A DNA stretch of 64,000 nt from Paraglaciecola sp. 20A4 (GTDB lineage: Bacteria; Pseudomonadota; Gammaproteobacteria; Enterobacterales; Alteromonadaceae), in contig NZ_WTPY01000012.1 of the NCBI RefSeq assembly GCF_011378905.1, forward strand, positions 1 to 64,000, read 5' to 3'. A program made the translations under genes and the position numbers. The notes beneath the pieces were generated by a model. It was not told the DNA's origin and ran no database searches. It saw only the letters and a program-made list of their open reading frames with translations. Below are positions 36,331 through 46,659 of this stretch, one piece after another; position 1 is the stretch's first letter; each line of letters opens with the position of its first letter.

Positions 36331-37485
36331 TTACCGAGGATTTTCAGCCTCTAGGCCAATTGAGCGCATATCTGTGGTTTTAAGTGCTTCTAAAGACCCC
36401 ACTGGGAATGCAAAACCTCGTAGGTAATCCCTGGCTTCATCGTTACTAACCAAATCATGTAGCTTCAATATACGGTACTTAGCGTAGGCATTACCTTGTT
36501 TAAGAACTGTGGTTAAAGGTAATGGGTCTTTTGGAGGTGCTTTTAAGGCCAACTCTTCAAAAGCACTGTGCATAAATAAACGGCTGAATTTCATATGTTC
36601 GATAATCCCTGACGTCGCTGTTGCGGCATGTTTATTAATTAGGGATAGAAGTACGTCCCCAGACGGCTCAACTCTGGTTAAGGCGCCATGACGTTGGTGC
36701 TTATGGGTGCTCTGGGCTTCTTTTAAAGCATCGAGCTGTACCTGATCAAACAACCTAAAATATAATTTTACCACCGCGATAGTTCCAAGGCTTTGCAACA
36801 TGCCAGCGGTAAACGCTTGGTTTTCATTGACCTTACTAATGCTGGCCAAACGTTTGCTCGACATAGCCGTAGCAATCGATTGCTCCCAAACACGCCTTTT
36901 TATCTGCGGATAAGGGTCGGTTATTTGTGGTAGGCAACGGCGTATAGTTAAAAATGGCACTATCATTTTTAAATTTTCGATACCAAAAAAGCTAAGCGCA
37001 ACTCGCAGTGTGTCAGCCGTTAGCACTTTGTTTTTGCTGTCTCGACGTTGATATTTTGGTGAGTTGATCATCTTCACTAAATCTTTGTACAGCCATGGAA
37101 TATCCGTCGCCAACGTCTCTAAACGAGATACCGTACAGGCTTTCACAGACAGTAGATCTAAAATCTGTGGGATAACAGAGTCTATGCCTAATACTTTAGA
37201 AACAATATGCTCTTGGTCTTCTAGTGCCTCAGCTAATTGCTGGGCGATATCTTTGTGTAACTTAGTGGATATCCGCTCTAAATAGCCTTCTGCGATTTCT
37301 TGATTGGCTTTTTTTTCTTCTCTAGCCTGCTTTTCAACAGCAAGTAACTCCCGAGTGGGCACCTGCTTTTTTGCAGCGGGTGACATTTTTTCATCAGCCA
37401 ATTGTTGCTTAGCGACTTTAATATCGATAAACAATCGCTCAAAGCGAGATTCGACGATAGGTGTATTAGGAATTGATGATGTCAT
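36331..37485 (-). CDS. HDOD domain protein
   Basis: A 384-residue soluble protein. The N-terminal ~90 residues are charged and helical (many K, E, Q). An HDOD domain, an HD-related output fold without metal-binding His-Asp, follows at ~100-300, with VPQILDLLSVK-like, DLVKMINSPKY, FTAGMLQSLGTIAVVKLY and VLLSLINKHAA segments. HDOD proteins usually act in signalling; no catalytic activity is expected. It lies between pabA and astC, separated from both by short gaps. Confidence 0.85.
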   Translation of the reverse strand: MTSSIPNTPIVESRFERLFIDIKVAKQQLADEKMSPAAKKQVPTRELLAVEKQAREEKKANQEIAEGYLERISTKLHKDIAQQLAEALEDQEHIVSKVLGIDSVIPQILDLLSVKACTVSRLETLATDIPWLYKDLVKMINSPKYQRRDSKNKVLTADTLRVALSFFGIENLKMIVPFLTIRRCLPQITDPYPQIKRRVWEQSIATAMSSKRLASISKVNENQAFTAGMLQSLGTIAVVKLYFRLFDQVQLDALKEAQSTHKHQRHGALTRVEPSGDVLLSLINKHAATATSGIIEHMKFSRLFMHSAFEELALKAPPKDPLPLTTVLKQGNAYAKYRILKLHDLVSNDEARDYLRGFAFPVGSLEALKTTDMRSIGLEAENPR

Positions 37486-37564
37486 TTCTGCTCAGAAAAC
37501 CTTGATTTTTATGTCTAAACCGTTGCTATAAGGTTGAATTGTGCCCTACTTTTAAGCCAAGTTT

Positions 37565-38164
37565 CTAGGCTAATCTTATTTTATCTGCCGATACGGTTAG
37601 AAAGTTAGCCAATATTTGCATTCCGCTTGCGCTAAGCAGTGATTCCGGATGGAATTGTACGCCATAAATCGCCAATGATTTATGTTCTATGGCCATTATC
37701 TCACGTTCTCCAGATGTTTCTTCGCACCAGGCGGTTACGTTAAGTGTATTGGGTAGCGCATGTTCAGCGATAATCAGTGAGTGGTAACGAGTGGCAACAA
37801 ATGGATTGTCAATGTTATTAAACAGCGCGCTGTCGTTGTGGGACACCGAAGAGGTCTTACCATGCTTAATATTGCGTGCGCGAACAACTTGCGCACCGAA
37901 AACCTGAGCAATTGCTTGGTGGCCAAGACAAACACCAAGCATAGGTATGACACCTGCAAAATATTCAATCGCATTTAATGTGATGCCGGATTCGTTCGGT
38001 GTACAAGGACCGGGTGATAATACTAAATAGTCAGGCGCTAACGCTGCGATTTGCTCACAGGTAATTTCGTCGTTACGTACAATTTTTACTTGTTGCCCTA
38101 AATTCACGAAGTATCTCGCAAGGTTATGCGTAAATGAATCGTAATTATCGATGATTAGCAGCAA
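37565..38164 (-). CDS. pabA: Aminodeoxychorismate synthase glutamine amidotransferase subunit (PabA/TrpG)
   Basis: Class I glutamine amidotransferase of 199 residues that supplies ammonia to PabB or TrpE for folate or tryptophan synthesis. The catalytic Cys79 is in LGVCLGHQAIAQ and the His/Glu pair in YGVQFHPESLL (~170-180). MLLIIDNYDSFTHNLARYF starts the protein. The location upstream of argD/astC recalls the E. coli pabA-argD order, which supports the folate role. Confidence 0.93.
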   Translation of the reverse strand: MLLIIDNYDSFTHNLARYFVNLGQQVKIVRNDEITCEQIAALAPDYLVLSPGPCTPNESGITLNAIEYFAGVIPMLGVCLGHQAIAQVFGAQVVRARNIKHGKTSSVSHNDSALFNNIDNPFVATRYHSLIIAEHALPNTLNVTAWCEETSGEREIMAIEHKSLAIYGVQFHPESLLSASGMQILANFLTVSADKIRLA

Positions 38165-38617
38165 AGGTATTTAACAGCCTATGGTTAAGTGCTGCCGGTT
38201 GGCAGCTTAAATTTAAAAATTTTGCGGATTGTAAAACATTTCACAGTGCTTTGCTGTGACTTACTACTCCCCGCGCACTAGGGTGAGTGTAGTGTATTTT
38301 GTACAGACATTTTACAGCCAAGTGAATAGACCCTTAAAGTTAATCTAAAAAATGGCAGGGGGTACCATCAAAAAACATTTATTACCCCACAGCGTTAGCA
38401 GTGCTTGATAAGTATCATTTTAGTGCTCTATTATTTACCCACTGCTCATTATCTTATTTTGTCCTTTTATGTTAATTGTTAGACTTTTTTCGATCTTGTG
38501 GTAATAAGGTGAACGGTTCAGAATAAGTACCATAGTCAAACGTATAATTATTTTCAGCTAATGCTGAGTCAAACCGGGCAGCCATCACTAAGGTGCCACA
38601 AACAGAGTGAGACGAAT
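38165..38617. other. Intergenic region before the ETF operon
   Basis: About 450 bp between divergent pabA and etfB. A perfect TATAAT lies at 38543-38548 with no well-spaced -35 box, so an activator-dependent etfB promoter is plausible. An in-frame ATG at 38561 would add 19 residues to EtfB and is judged untranslated. No gene was seen in the rest. Confidence 0.45.
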
Positions 38618-39367
38618 ATGAAGATATTAGTAGCGGTAAAACGAGTCATTGATTACAACGTAAAAGTTCGCGTGAAAGCTGATAACAGTGACGTTGATTT
38701 AACCAATGTAAAAATGGCAATGAACCCATTTTGTGAAATTGCTGTTGAAGAGGCCGTGCGCCTTAAAGAAGCGGGTGTGGCAAGTGAGGTGGTAGTGGTT
38801 TCTATTGGAACCAAAGCATGCCAAGAACAAATACGTACAGCACTGGCTTTAGGTGCTGACCGCGGTATACAAATTGATCTCGATACCTCAGTCGATGCGC
38901 TAAGTATCGCTAAATTACTAAAAGCAGTTGTCGAACAGGAGCAACCAAAATTAGTGATTTTAGGCAAGCAGTCTATCGATTCAGACAACAATCAGACTGG
39001 CCAAATGTTGGCGGCGTTGCTTGATCAGCCCCAAGCTACATTTGCATCACAAGTTAAAGTTGAAGGCGATAAAGTGCAAGTTACCCGTGAGATTGACGGC
39101 GGTTTGCAAACCATAGAAATTGATTTGCCTGCTGTTATCACTACCGACTTGCGTTTAAATGAGCCACGTTATGCGTCATTGCCCAATATTATGAAAGCAA
39201 AACGTAAGCCGCTAGAAGTAAAAACACCTGCTGATTTAGGGGTTGAAGTGAGAAATAACATTACCCTAGAGAGTGTTAATGCTCCTGCCCAGCGTCAAGC
39301 GGGTATCAAGGTTGAGTCTGTGGCTGAACTAGTCGAAAAATTGAAAAGCGAAGCTAAGGTACTTTAA
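38618..39367 (+). CDS. etfB: Electron transfer flavoprotein beta subunit
   Basis: Subunit of the ETF heterodimer that carries electrons from acyl-CoA dehydrogenases to the quinone pool; binds AMP. The 249-residue protein starts [16 protein letters not shown] and shows [20 protein letters not shown] and [18 protein letters not shown], the usual signatures. The start at 38618 was chosen over an upstream ATG at 38561 on homology; GAG lies seven bases before it. etfA and an acyl-CoA dehydrogenase follow in the same operon. Confidence 0.96.
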   Translation: MKILVAVKRVIDYNVKVRVKADNSDVDLTNVKMAMNPFCEIAVEEAVRLKEAGVASEVVVVSIGTKACQEQIRTALALGADRGIQIDLDTSVDALSIAKLLKAVVEQEQPKLVILGKQSIDSDNNQTGQMLAALLDQPQATFASQVKVEGDKVQVTREIDGGLQTIEIDLPAVITTDLRLNEPRYASLPNIMKAKRKPLEVKTPADLGVEVRNNITLESVNAPAQRQAGIKVESVAELVEKLKSEAKVL

Positions 39368-39393
39368 ATAGTACGTAATAGGAGAGAACGAAT

Positions 39394-40323
39394 ATGACTA
39401 TTTTGGTGATTGCAGAACATGATAACCAAGAACTTAAGCCTGTCACGTTGAATACCTTAGCTGCAGCGCAGCAAATTGGTGGTGACATTGAACTATTAGT
39501 GGCGGGTTACCAGTGCCAAGCTGTTGCAGATACCGCGGCAAGTATCGCGGGCGTGACAAAAGTGCTACTGGCAGATAACGCTGCGTATGAATATCAATTA
39601 GCAGAAAATATAGCCAAGCTAATTGTGGCGCGTGTAAATGGACATAGCCATGTGTTAGCGCCAGCAACAACTAACGGCAAAAATTATTTACCTCGTGTGG
39701 CGGCATTATTAGAAGTGAATCAAATTTCAGATGTCACAGGTGTGGTTTCAGCCGATACGTTCCAGCGTCCAATATATGCAGGCAATGCAATAGCGACAGT
39801 GACATCAAATGACAGCATAAAAGTTATGACGGTGCGCGGAACGGCATTTGACAGCGTTAACGCTCAAGGTGGCTCGGCCACTATCGAAGTTACCGGTGAT
39901 CAATGCGATGCGGGGCAATCGCGTTTCGTTAGTGAAGAGCTTGCTAAGTCAGACCGACCCGAGCTCACAGCTGCATCGATTATTGTTTCAGGCGGTCGTG
40001 GTATGGGCAATGGCGATAACTTCGAAATTCTCTATAGCCTAGCCGATAAGCTTGGTGCTGCAGTGGGTGCTTCACGCGCAGCTGTCGATGCTGGTTTTGT
40101 GCCTAACGACATGCAAGTTGGGCAAACAGGTAAAGTTGTGGCTCCGGACTTGTACATTGCAGTGGGAATTTCTGGCGCTATCCAGCATTTAGCGGGCATG
40201 AAAGACTCAAAAGTGATCGTAGCTATCAACAAAGATGAAGATGCGCCAATATTCCAAATCGCCGATTACGGTTTAGTAGCGGACTTATTTGACGTCATCC
40301 CTGAATTGACTAACCAAGTTTAA
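39394..40323 (+). CDS. etfA: Electron transfer flavoprotein alpha subunit
   Basis: FAD-binding subunit of ETF, 309 residues. The C-terminal FAD domain has [55 protein letters not shown] and [19 protein letters not shown], in the standard order. It follows etfB by 26 bp and precedes the acyl-CoA dehydrogenase by 21 bp, so one operon encodes both the dehydrogenase and its electron acceptor. Confidence 0.97.
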   Translation: MTILVIAEHDNQELKPVTLNTLAAAQQIGGDIELLVAGYQCQAVADTAASIAGVTKVLLADNAAYEYQLAENIAKLIVARVNGHSHVLAPATTNGKNYLPRVAALLEVNQISDVTGVVSADTFQRPIYAGNAIATVTSNDSIKVMTVRGTAFDSVNAQGGSATIEVTGDQCDAGQSRFVSEELAKSDRPELTAASIIVSGGRGMGNGDNFEILYSLADKLGAAVGASRAAVDAGFVPNDMQVGQTGKVVAPDLYIAVGISGAIQHLAGMKDSKVIVAINKDEDAPIFQIADYGLVADLFDVIPELTNQV

Positions 40324-40344
40324 ACCTGAGATAAGAGTTAAATT

Positions 40345-42105
40345 ATGAGTGATTACACACACCCACTAGCAGACGCTGAGTTTGTTCTAAATGAACTTGT
40401 TGGTTTTGATAAGCTTTGTGCTGACATGGGCCACGAAGATATTAATAGCGAGTTAGCATCGGTTATTTTGTCGGAAGCGGGCAAGCTAGGTAGTGGTGTG
40501 TTGGCACCGCTTAATAGAGTAGGGGATTTAAATCACCCGTCCATGATTGAAAAAGATGGCGGCTCGGGCGTACAAGAAACCGCTGGCTTTGCGCAAGCGT
40601 ATCAAGAATATGTAGAGGGTGGCTGGGCCTCGTTAACCGGTGCTGAAGAGTTCGGCGGACAGAACCTACCGAACGTGTTAGGCAGTGCGGTCAATGAAGT
40701 ATGGCATACGTCAAATATGGCATTTGCCTTATGTCCTTTGCTTAGCCAAGGTGCGATTGAATCGATATCTCATCATGGTAGCGAACATTTACAACAGTCA
40801 TATTTGCCAAAAATGCTAAGCGGTGAATGGCCAGGTACTATGAACTTGACTGAGCCAGACGCAGGAACTGATTTGGCAGCGGTAAAAACCAAAGCTATTC
40901 CAAATGGTGATCACTACTTAATTACCGGACAGAAGATCTATATCACTTGGGGTGACCATCAGATGACCGATAATATCGTGCATTTAGTGCTTGCTCGTTT
41001 GCCTGATGCACCAGCAGGTGTGAAAGGGATTTCTCTGTTTATTGTGCCTAAGTTTAATTTAGATGAAAGTGGCACCCCCGCGGATCGTAACGACGCATAT
41101 TGCGTATCGTTAGAGCATAAACTGGGAATTCATGGTAGCCCTACATGCGTTATGAGCTTTGGTGAAAATGGCGGTGCAAAAGGTTATTTAGTAGGTGAGG
41201 CGCATAAAGGCCTTTCTTATATGTTTACCATGATGAACCATGCTCGCCAAGGTGTTGGCCTTCAAGGACTGGCAGTTTCTGAGGCGTCTTACCAGCACGC
41301 GTTGCATTATGCTAAAGAGCGTTTACAGGGTACCAATAAAGACGGTAGCCGTTTCACAATTATAAAGTTCCCTGATGTGCGCCGTATGTTAATGCAGATG
41401 AAATCATCTACTGAAGCAATGCGTGCTTTGTGTTTGGTAGCGGCGGCTGAAATTGACCGAGGTAATAGCGCTCGTAACGAATTATTCACGCCTATCGTAA
41501 AAGGTTGGTGTACTGAATTATCTCAGGAGCTGACTTATCTGGGTACGCAAATTCATGGTGGTATGGGCTTTATTGAAGAAACCGGCTCAGCGCAATTTTA
41601 TCGAGATGCTAGAATTTTAACCATATATGAGGGTACCACCGGTGTTCAAGCACTGGATTTAGTCGGGCGTAAAACCTTGGTTAATAAAGGTGAATCATTA
41701 GGTGCATTATTGGATGAAATTGCGCAAGATTTGCATAAATTTGATGCCATGGGTGGCCAATTTATTTTGGCTGCTAAGCAATGTAAAGCCGCATTGGAAT
41801 GCGGAGTAGCGGCACGGCAATGGTTGTTGGATATTGCCGCCACAGACAAAAATGCACCGGGCAGTGCCAGCGTAAACTTTATGATGTTATTTGGCTACTT
41901 GTGTGGTGGTTGGCTGATGGCTAAGAGTGCCATGCAAGCCAAAGCGCAACTGGATGCTGGTGAAGGCAATAGTGCATTTTTAAACGCGAAGCTTATATCG
42001 GTCCAGTTCTTCTGTGAGCATATGGTAGTGCGCACACAAGCCTGTTTCGCATCTATTCAAGCAGGTAGCGATAGCATTATGTCATTGCCGGAAGACGCGT
42101 TTTAA
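40345..42105 (+). CDS. Acyl-CoA dehydrogenase (long form with C-terminal domain)
   Basis: FAD enzyme that introduces the alpha-beta double bond into acyl-CoA and passes electrons to ETF, encoded just upstream. At 586 residues it belongs to the longer bacterial form (DmdC/FadE-like) with an extra N-terminal helix region and a C-terminal domain (~470-586). The catalytic Glu429 is in IYEGTTGVQALD, and FAD/substrate segments (NLTEPDAGTDLA, GQKIYITWGDH) are visible. The acyl substrate cannot be read from sequence: fatty acyl-CoA and 3-methylmercaptopropionyl-CoA are both known for relatives. Confidence 0.92.
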   Translation: MSDYTHPLADAEFVLNELVGFDKLCADMGHEDINSELASVILSEAGKLGSGVLAPLNRVGDLNHPSMIEKDGGSGVQETAGFAQAYQEYVEGGWASLTGAEEFGGQNLPNVLGSAVNEVWHTSNMAFALCPLLSQGAIESISHHGSEHLQQSYLPKMLSGEWPGTMNLTEPDAGTDLAAVKTKAIPNGDHYLITGQKIYITWGDHQMTDNIVHLVLARLPDAPAGVKGISLFIVPKFNLDESGTPADRNDAYCVSLEHKLGIHGSPTCVMSFGENGGAKGYLVGEAHKGLSYMFTMMNHARQGVGLQGLAVSEASYQHALHYAKERLQGTNKDGSRFTIIKFPDVRRMLMQMKSSTEAMRALCLVAAAEIDRGNSARNELFTPIVKGWCTELSQELTYLGTQIHGGMGFIEETGSAQFYRDARILTIYEGTTGVQALDLVGRKTLVNKGESLGALLDEIAQDLHKFDAMGGQFILAAKQCKAALECGVAARQWLLDIAATDKNAPGSASVNFMMLFGYLCGGWLMAKSAMQAKAQLDAGEGNSAFLNAKLISVQFFCEHMVVRTQACFASIQAGSDSIMSLPEDAF

Positions 42106-42134
42106 GTTAATTGCCAGATAAGCACAACGTAACG

Positions 42135-42167
42135 AAAGCATCATAGGGAAACCTATGGTGCTTTTTT
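42135..42167 (+). terminator. Intrinsic terminator of the etfB-etfA-acyl-CoA dehydrogenase operon
   Basis: AAAGCATCATAGG pairs with CCTATGGTGCTTT (one T-G pair) around a GAAA loop, followed by T. It separates the operon from the AraC-type regulator gene. Confidence 0.88.
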
Positions 42168-42258
42168 GTTTTGTGTATAAGCATATTCCAGCGAACGGCT
42201 TGAGTCGATATACTGGGATATACGGTATAAGCATTATATAACGAGTAGTTAACTTTTC

Positions 42259-43272
42259 ATGCGCTATAAACATCATTCTATTTCTGTTCATTTCGCTCAA
42301 GCAATTGTTAAGCGCGCAATTGAAAGAGGGCTAGATGAGACGAAACTGTTCAATGAATCGGGCTTGAGTAAGGCTTTATTAGCCAACAACGAAGTTCGTA
42401 TCACACCAGAACAACTCAGCCGTTTAATGCAGTCAGTTTGGCGCAGCGCCGATGATGAATATTTATGCTTTGGCAGTGAGCCTTCTCGCCATGGTGTTTT
42501 CAACTTGATGGCCAAGCAAGTTTCGCACAGTGCAAGTTTGCGCCAAGTGTATCGACGAGGGACTCGTTTCTACAATTTGGTCGCAAGCGCCACACAACTG
42601 AAATTTGAAGAACGTGAAAAGTACGCACGCTTTTATTTAACGTTGGCGCAACCAGAACGAGATCCCGAGCACGTATTGATTGATTTTCTATTGTTGCTTT
42701 GGCATCGTTTTCCAAGCTGGCTCATTGGCCAACGTATTCCGTTACGTAAGATAGGCTTTATGCATGCCAAGCCCGTTCATTATGAAGAGTATCGATTGAT
42801 GTTCCCATGTGAAGTAGTGTACGAGCAGCAGAGTAATTATTTTGAATTCGAGCATGCTATTTTAAGTGCGCCAGTGGTACAAACTCAACAAAACCTGAAT
42901 AACTATTTACAACGTTGCCCACTGGATTGGTTTAAGCGCCAGTCTTACTTTCCGGTTTTCACGCGCAAGGTTTTGAACTACCTAGAAGCCACTGATGATA
43001 TGGCCTCGATCTGTATGACTGATATTGCCCAGCAACTTCACACGACTGTGCGTACTCTCAGGCGCAAGCTTCTGGAAGAAGGTACTAGTTTTCAAGAATT
43101 AAAAGACAGTGTACGCCGGGACGAAGCCATTCATTATTTAAGCCAACCTAATATGGCAATATCGCAAGTAGGGCGCGTACTTGGCTTTACTGAACCTGCC
43201 ACTTTTGCCAGGGCATTTAAAAGCTGGACTGGCGTTGCGCCAAGCACGTATCGCAAATCTAAAATTCGTTAA
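42259..43272 (+). CDS. AraC-family transcriptional regulator
   Basis: A 337-residue regulator. The N-terminal ~220 residues are an effector domain of the arabinose-operon regulator-like type (PF12625-like; DETKLFNESGLSKALL, FGSEPSRHGVFNLMAKQV). The C-terminal HTH_18 region (~245-335) has MTDIAQQLHTTVRTLRRKLLEEG and ISQVGRVLGFTEPATFARAF. It lies directly after the ETF/acyl-CoA dehydrogenase operon, so control of that operon is possible, but the two are separate transcription units. Confidence 0.9.
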   Translation: MRYKHHSISVHFAQAIVKRAIERGLDETKLFNESGLSKALLANNEVRITPEQLSRLMQSVWRSADDEYLCFGSEPSRHGVFNLMAKQVSHSASLRQVYRRGTRFYNLVASATQLKFEEREKYARFYLTLAQPERDPEHVLIDFLLLLWHRFPSWLIGQRIPLRKIGFMHAKPVHYEEYRLMFPCEVVYEQQSNYFEFEHAILSAPVVQTQQNLNNYLQRCPLDWFKRQSYFPVFTRKVLNYLEATDDMASICMTDIAQQLHTTVRTLRRKLLEEGTSFQELKDSVRRDEAIHYLSQPNMAISQVGRVLGFTEPATFARAFKSWTGVAPSTYRKSKIR

Positions 43273-43433
43273 CGAATGTCCTATTTGGTTTAGAAAATGG
43301 CTTTTACTGCCATACGCACTTTCATATATTTACAACATACTAATTGTGTTCATAGTATTTTTGCTTTGAACCGCATCAAGACGTTAGCATGTTATCCCAA
43401 CCTAACAGCCTGACTTCTTGTGCCTTTTAGACG

Positions 43434-43473
43434 GGCACTAAGAGTACTTATGGATTTCTTAGTGCCAGTTTTT
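43434..43473 (+). terminator. Possible terminator of the AraC-family gene
   Basis: GGCACTAAG and CTTAGTGCC form a 9-bp perfect stem with a 15-nt loop; AG then five T follow. It lies about 160 bp after the stop codon. Confidence 0.65.
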
Positions 43474-43480
43474 AAGGCAT

Positions 43481-43505
43481 AAAAAAAGCAGCTCAAGGCT
43501 GCTTT
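43481..43505 (-). terminator. Intrinsic terminator of trpS
   Basis: On the minus strand AAAGCAGC-CTTGA-GCTGCTTT is followed by further T. It lies 20 bp after the trpS stop codon. Confidence 0.85.
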
Positions 43506-43525
43506 GAAAATCATTAAATCTTACC

Positions 43526-44539
43526 TCAAGGCTTTAACGGGCTGGTGACGAAACCAATAGCCTCATATACTTTATTAATCGTTTGCTGGGCGCGACCTTG
43601 AGCCTTTTCAGCGCCAACAGCCATTATACGGTCTAGTTCTGTTTGATCTTGACGAAGCTCAGCAAATTTTGCTTGAATGGGCTCTAACATGGCCACGATA
43701 GCATCTGCTACATCTGTTTTGAGGTGACCGTACATCTTATCTTCATAGGCTGGTACCAGGTCAGCGATAGATTGGCCCGTTGCACAAGATAATAAGCTAA
43801 GTAGGTTAGACACACCTGGCTTTTCAGTCGTATCGAAATAGATGCGGGCTTGATCATCTGAATCAGTTACCGCGCGCTTTATTTTCTTGCTGATCTTTTT
43901 CGGGTCTTCCAATAAACCAACAAAGTTATTTTGGTTATCATCTGATTTAGACATTTTTTTTAGCGGGTCTTGAAGACTCATTACACGCGCACCGACCTCT
44001 GGAATATAAGGATCGGGTATGGTGAACACCTCCCCATAGATATTGTTAAAGCGCGTTGCCACATCACGAGTCAGTTCTAAATGCTGTTTCTGATCTTCAC
44101 CCACCGGGACTTGATTTGCTTGATACAACAATATATCTGCGGCCATTAATGCTGGGTAGGTATACAACCCTGCATTAATATTGGTGATATTTTTGGCAGA
44201 TTTGTCTTTAAACTGAGTCATACGATTCAGTTCGCCCATTTGAGTGTAGCAATTCATTATCCAGGCAAGTTGAGCATGCTGAGGCACATGCGACTGCATG
44301 AAGATAGTACTCTTAGCCGGATCAATGCCGCAGGCAACGTACAACGCCAAACCGTCTAAACAGGCATTATGTAGAGCTTTAGGGTCTTGACGAACAGTGA
44401 TTGCATGCATATCAACCAACATATAAAGACATTCATTGTCGTCTTGCATATTTACCCATTGACGAAGTGCGCCAATATAGTTGCCTAGGGTAAGTTGTCC
44501 AGAAGGCTGGCAGCCGCTTAATACAATTGGTTTACTCAT
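43526..44539 (-). CDS. trpS: Tryptophanyl-tRNA synthetase
   Basis: Charges tRNA-Trp with tryptophan. The 337-residue class I synthetase has a HIGH-type motif in [18 protein letters not shown] (~7-24) and the KMSKS loop near residue 195. It follows rpe by 28 bp in an operon. In E. coli gph lies between rpe and trpS; it is absent here. Confidence 0.97.
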   Translation of the reverse strand: MSKPIVLSGCQPSGQLTLGNYIGALRQWVNMQDDNECLYMLVDMHAITVRQDPKALHNACLDGLALYVACGIDPAKSTIFMQSHVPQHAQLAWIMNCYTQMGELNRMTQFKDKSAKNITNINAGLYTYPALMAADILLYQANQVPVGEDQKQHLELTRDVATRFNNIYGEVFTIPDPYIPEVGARVMSLQDPLKKMSKSDDNQNNFVGLLEDPKKISKKIKRAVTDSDDQARIYFDTTEKPGVSNLLSLLSCATGQSIADLVPAYEDKMYGHLKTDVADAIVAMLEPIQAKFAELRQDQTELDRIMAVGAEKAQGRAQQTINKVYEAIGFVTSPLKP

Positions 44540-44567
44540 AAGATAATTATTCTATTTTTGGAGTTAA

Positions 44568-45242
44568 TTAGGAATTCACTTTGGCTAATTCAGCGCGCAT
44601 TTCATCAATCACTTGACGATAATCAGGCTGATTAAAAATGGCGGAGCCTGCAACAAACATATCAGCACCTGCTTGGGCTATGGCGCGAATATTATCGACT
44701 TTTACGCCACCGTCAATTTCTATTCGGATATCGCGCCCAGATGCTTGCACCATTTTCCGCACTATTTGCAGTTTATCCAAGGTCTCGGGGATAAACGCTT
44801 GCCCGCCGAATCCTGGGTTTACCGACATAAGCAAAATATGATGCAGTTTATGAAGCGTGTAATCAAGACAATCTAATGACGTAGCAGGGTTAAGCACTAA
44901 ACCTGGCTTGCAGCCGGAATCGATAATCAGCTGTATGCTTCGGTCCACGTGCCGCGACGCTTCAGGATGAAAGCTGATCATGCTGGCCCCTGCTTTGGCA
45001 AAACTAACGATCATTTCATCTACGGGTTCTACCATAAGATGCACATCGATTTCAGCAGTTACACCATAATCACGTAGAGCCTTGCATATCATGGGACCAA
45101 TAGTGAGGTTCGGTACATAATGGTTGTCCATCACATCAAAATGAATCATATCGGCCCCAGCGGCTAGCACTGCGTCTACTTCGGCACCTAAGCGGGCGAA
45201 ATCCGCTGAAAGAATGGATGGAGCAATCAAAAAAGGACGCAT
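44568..45242 (-). CDS. rpe: Ribulose-phosphate 3-epimerase
   Basis: Interconverts ribulose 5-phosphate and xylulose 5-phosphate in the pentose phosphate pathway. The 224-residue TIM-barrel protein has the signatures [43 protein letters not shown] and [12 protein letters not shown], containing the metal-binding His/Asp residues. It is the first gene of the rpe-trpS unit. Gammaproteobacteria usually keep dam just upstream; here three forward-strand genes intervene. Confidence 0.97.
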   Translation of the reverse strand: MRPFLIAPSILSADFARLGAEVDAVLAAGADMIHFDVMDNHYVPNLTIGPMICKALRDYGVTAEIDVHLMVEPVDEMIVSFAKAGASMISFHPEASRHVDRSIQLIIDSGCKPGLVLNPATSLDCLDYTLHKLHHILLMSVNPGFGGQAFIPETLDKLQIVRKMVQASGRDIRIEIDGGVKVDNIRAIAQAGADMFVAGSAIFNQPDYRQVIDEMRAELAKVNS

Positions 45243-45551
45243 ATAAGCCTCGGGTTGTGCAAAAACTTTATGTTACCGAATAAAGACTTAGGACTAAAGT
45301 GTGAATGTTGCACCAAATAAATGCTCATGCAACAAAGTGGTGCGCAAATGCGCGATAAGAGCACAGAGTAATTTACACACCTTTTCCAAAGTTTTCTAAA
45401 AAAACCTTTTATATCAATGTAATAAAATTGTTATCAGTAATATTTTTGACGTCTGATATTTAGGCATCCCTCTTGCGTAGTAGTGTTCAAACATAAGAAT
45501 AATTAGACAGAAAACCTAAATACACAAATTAAACACTATTGGAGAACACAC
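45243..45551. other. Divergent promoter region between rpe and the TorF-like gene
   Basis: About 310 bp of AT-rich DNA between divergent genes. No coding sequence or convincing sigma-70 pair was seen; TTGACG near 45448 lacks a matching -10. TTGGAG just before 45552 is the ribosome-binding site of the porin-like gene. Confidence 0.45.
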
Positions 45552-46274
45552 ATGAACTCATCTATGAAGAAAACAGTACTTGCTGTCGCGCTGACTTCGG
45601 CTACGTTGTTGGCATCTGCCCCTTCTTTTGCAGAAGTTACTGCTAACGCAAGCGTTACCAGTAACTATATCTGGCGTGGTCTAACACAAACGACTAACGA
45701 CGCGGCAGTACAGGGCGGTATCGATTATGCTGATGAAAGCGGCTTCTATGTAGGTACGTGGGTATCTAACGTAAATTATGGCGCTGATGATGTTTATTCG
45801 TACGAGCACGATATGTATTTCGGTTTTTCAGGTGAATCTGGCGACATCACTTATGATGTTGGTTACCTGTATTACAACTATGACAGTGAAGCAAACTTTG
45901 ACTTTGCTGAAGTGTATGGCTCGGTAGGTTATGGTGGTCTTAGTGCAACACTTTCATTGTTAGCGCACACGGAAGCTGACGAAGGCGAAGGTCGCGATTA
46001 CGGTTTTGGTCAAGCTTCCTATATCTCAGTCGACTACGGGATGCCGGTACTAAATGGTGCAGAGCTAGGATTTCATGTGGGTTACCACCAAGGTGATTTC
46101 GCAGAAGATTTTAACGGTGTACCAGATGGTTATACAGACTGGGGTATTTCAGTAGCGAAAGACGGCTTTAGTTTCGCTGTTACTGGCACTGATTTAGATA
46201 ATACAGGTGCTGATGCTTACGATAACGATTCAATTAAATTTAGCGTAGGTTACGGGGTAGATTTCGAACTTTAA
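45552..46274 (+). CDS. TorF-family putative porin (Gcw_chp)
   Basis: Predicted outer-membrane protein of 240 residues in the TorF/Gcw_chp family. A signal peptide (~1-27) ends PSFAEVTA, followed by the family hallmark NASVTSNYIWRGLTQT (~32-47), which is near-invariant. Alternating aromatic strands (YVGTWVSNVNYG, YDVGYLYYNYDS, FHVGYHQG) fit a small beta-barrel with terminal Leu. The passenger solute is unknown. TTGGAGAAC precedes the ATG, and the gene has its own strong terminator. Confidence 0.88.
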   Translation: MNSSMKKTVLAVALTSATLLASAPSFAEVTANASVTSNYIWRGLTQTTNDAAVQGGIDYADESGFYVGTWVSNVNYGADDVYSYEHDMYFGFSGESGDITYDVGYLYYNYDSEANFDFAEVYGSVGYGGLSATLSLLAHTEADEGEGRDYGFGQASYISVDYGMPVLNGAELGFHVGYHQGDFAEDFNGVPDGYTDWGISVAKDGFSFAVTGTDLDNTGADAYDNDSIKFSVGYGVDFEL

Positions 46275-46659
46275 ATTCCTGCGTTAGTTCAACGGCAAGT
46301 CAGATAAAAAAACCAAAGTTTATACTTTGGTTTTTTTTTGCATTTATTAAATTCATAAAAGAGAACTTGAACCTAATTAATAAACTACCGTGGCACAGAT
46401 TAAGGTAGTGATAGGAAATGTGTTGTCAGTAGAGCATTAACACTAATTAGTCCCATCGCTGAGAAGTTATATTTGCAAAAAACACTCGCACCAGTACCAG
46501 CAAACTTTTTGGGGTTAAGAGATTTCCGGCATAAATACGTAATTAGCGAATAGAATTTTATCATTTTAGCGATGAATGACCTGACATTTAAGCTGAACTT
46601 AATCTGTTCGACGAAAGTATAAGGTATAATGCAACAAAATATTTCAGCAAGGAGGAATT
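46275..46659. other. Intergenic region after the TorF-like gene
   Basis: About 385 bp. The left end holds the porin terminator (46306-46339). The rest is non-coding by eye, with the promoter of the next two small genes expected near its right end and a strong AAGGAGGA ribosome-binding site at its border. Confidence 0.45.
46306..46339 (+). terminator. Intrinsic terminator of the TorF-like gene
   Basis: AAAAAAACCAAAGT pairs with ACTTTGGTTTTTTT around a TTAT loop, the T-run continuing for nine bases. Confidence 0.9.
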
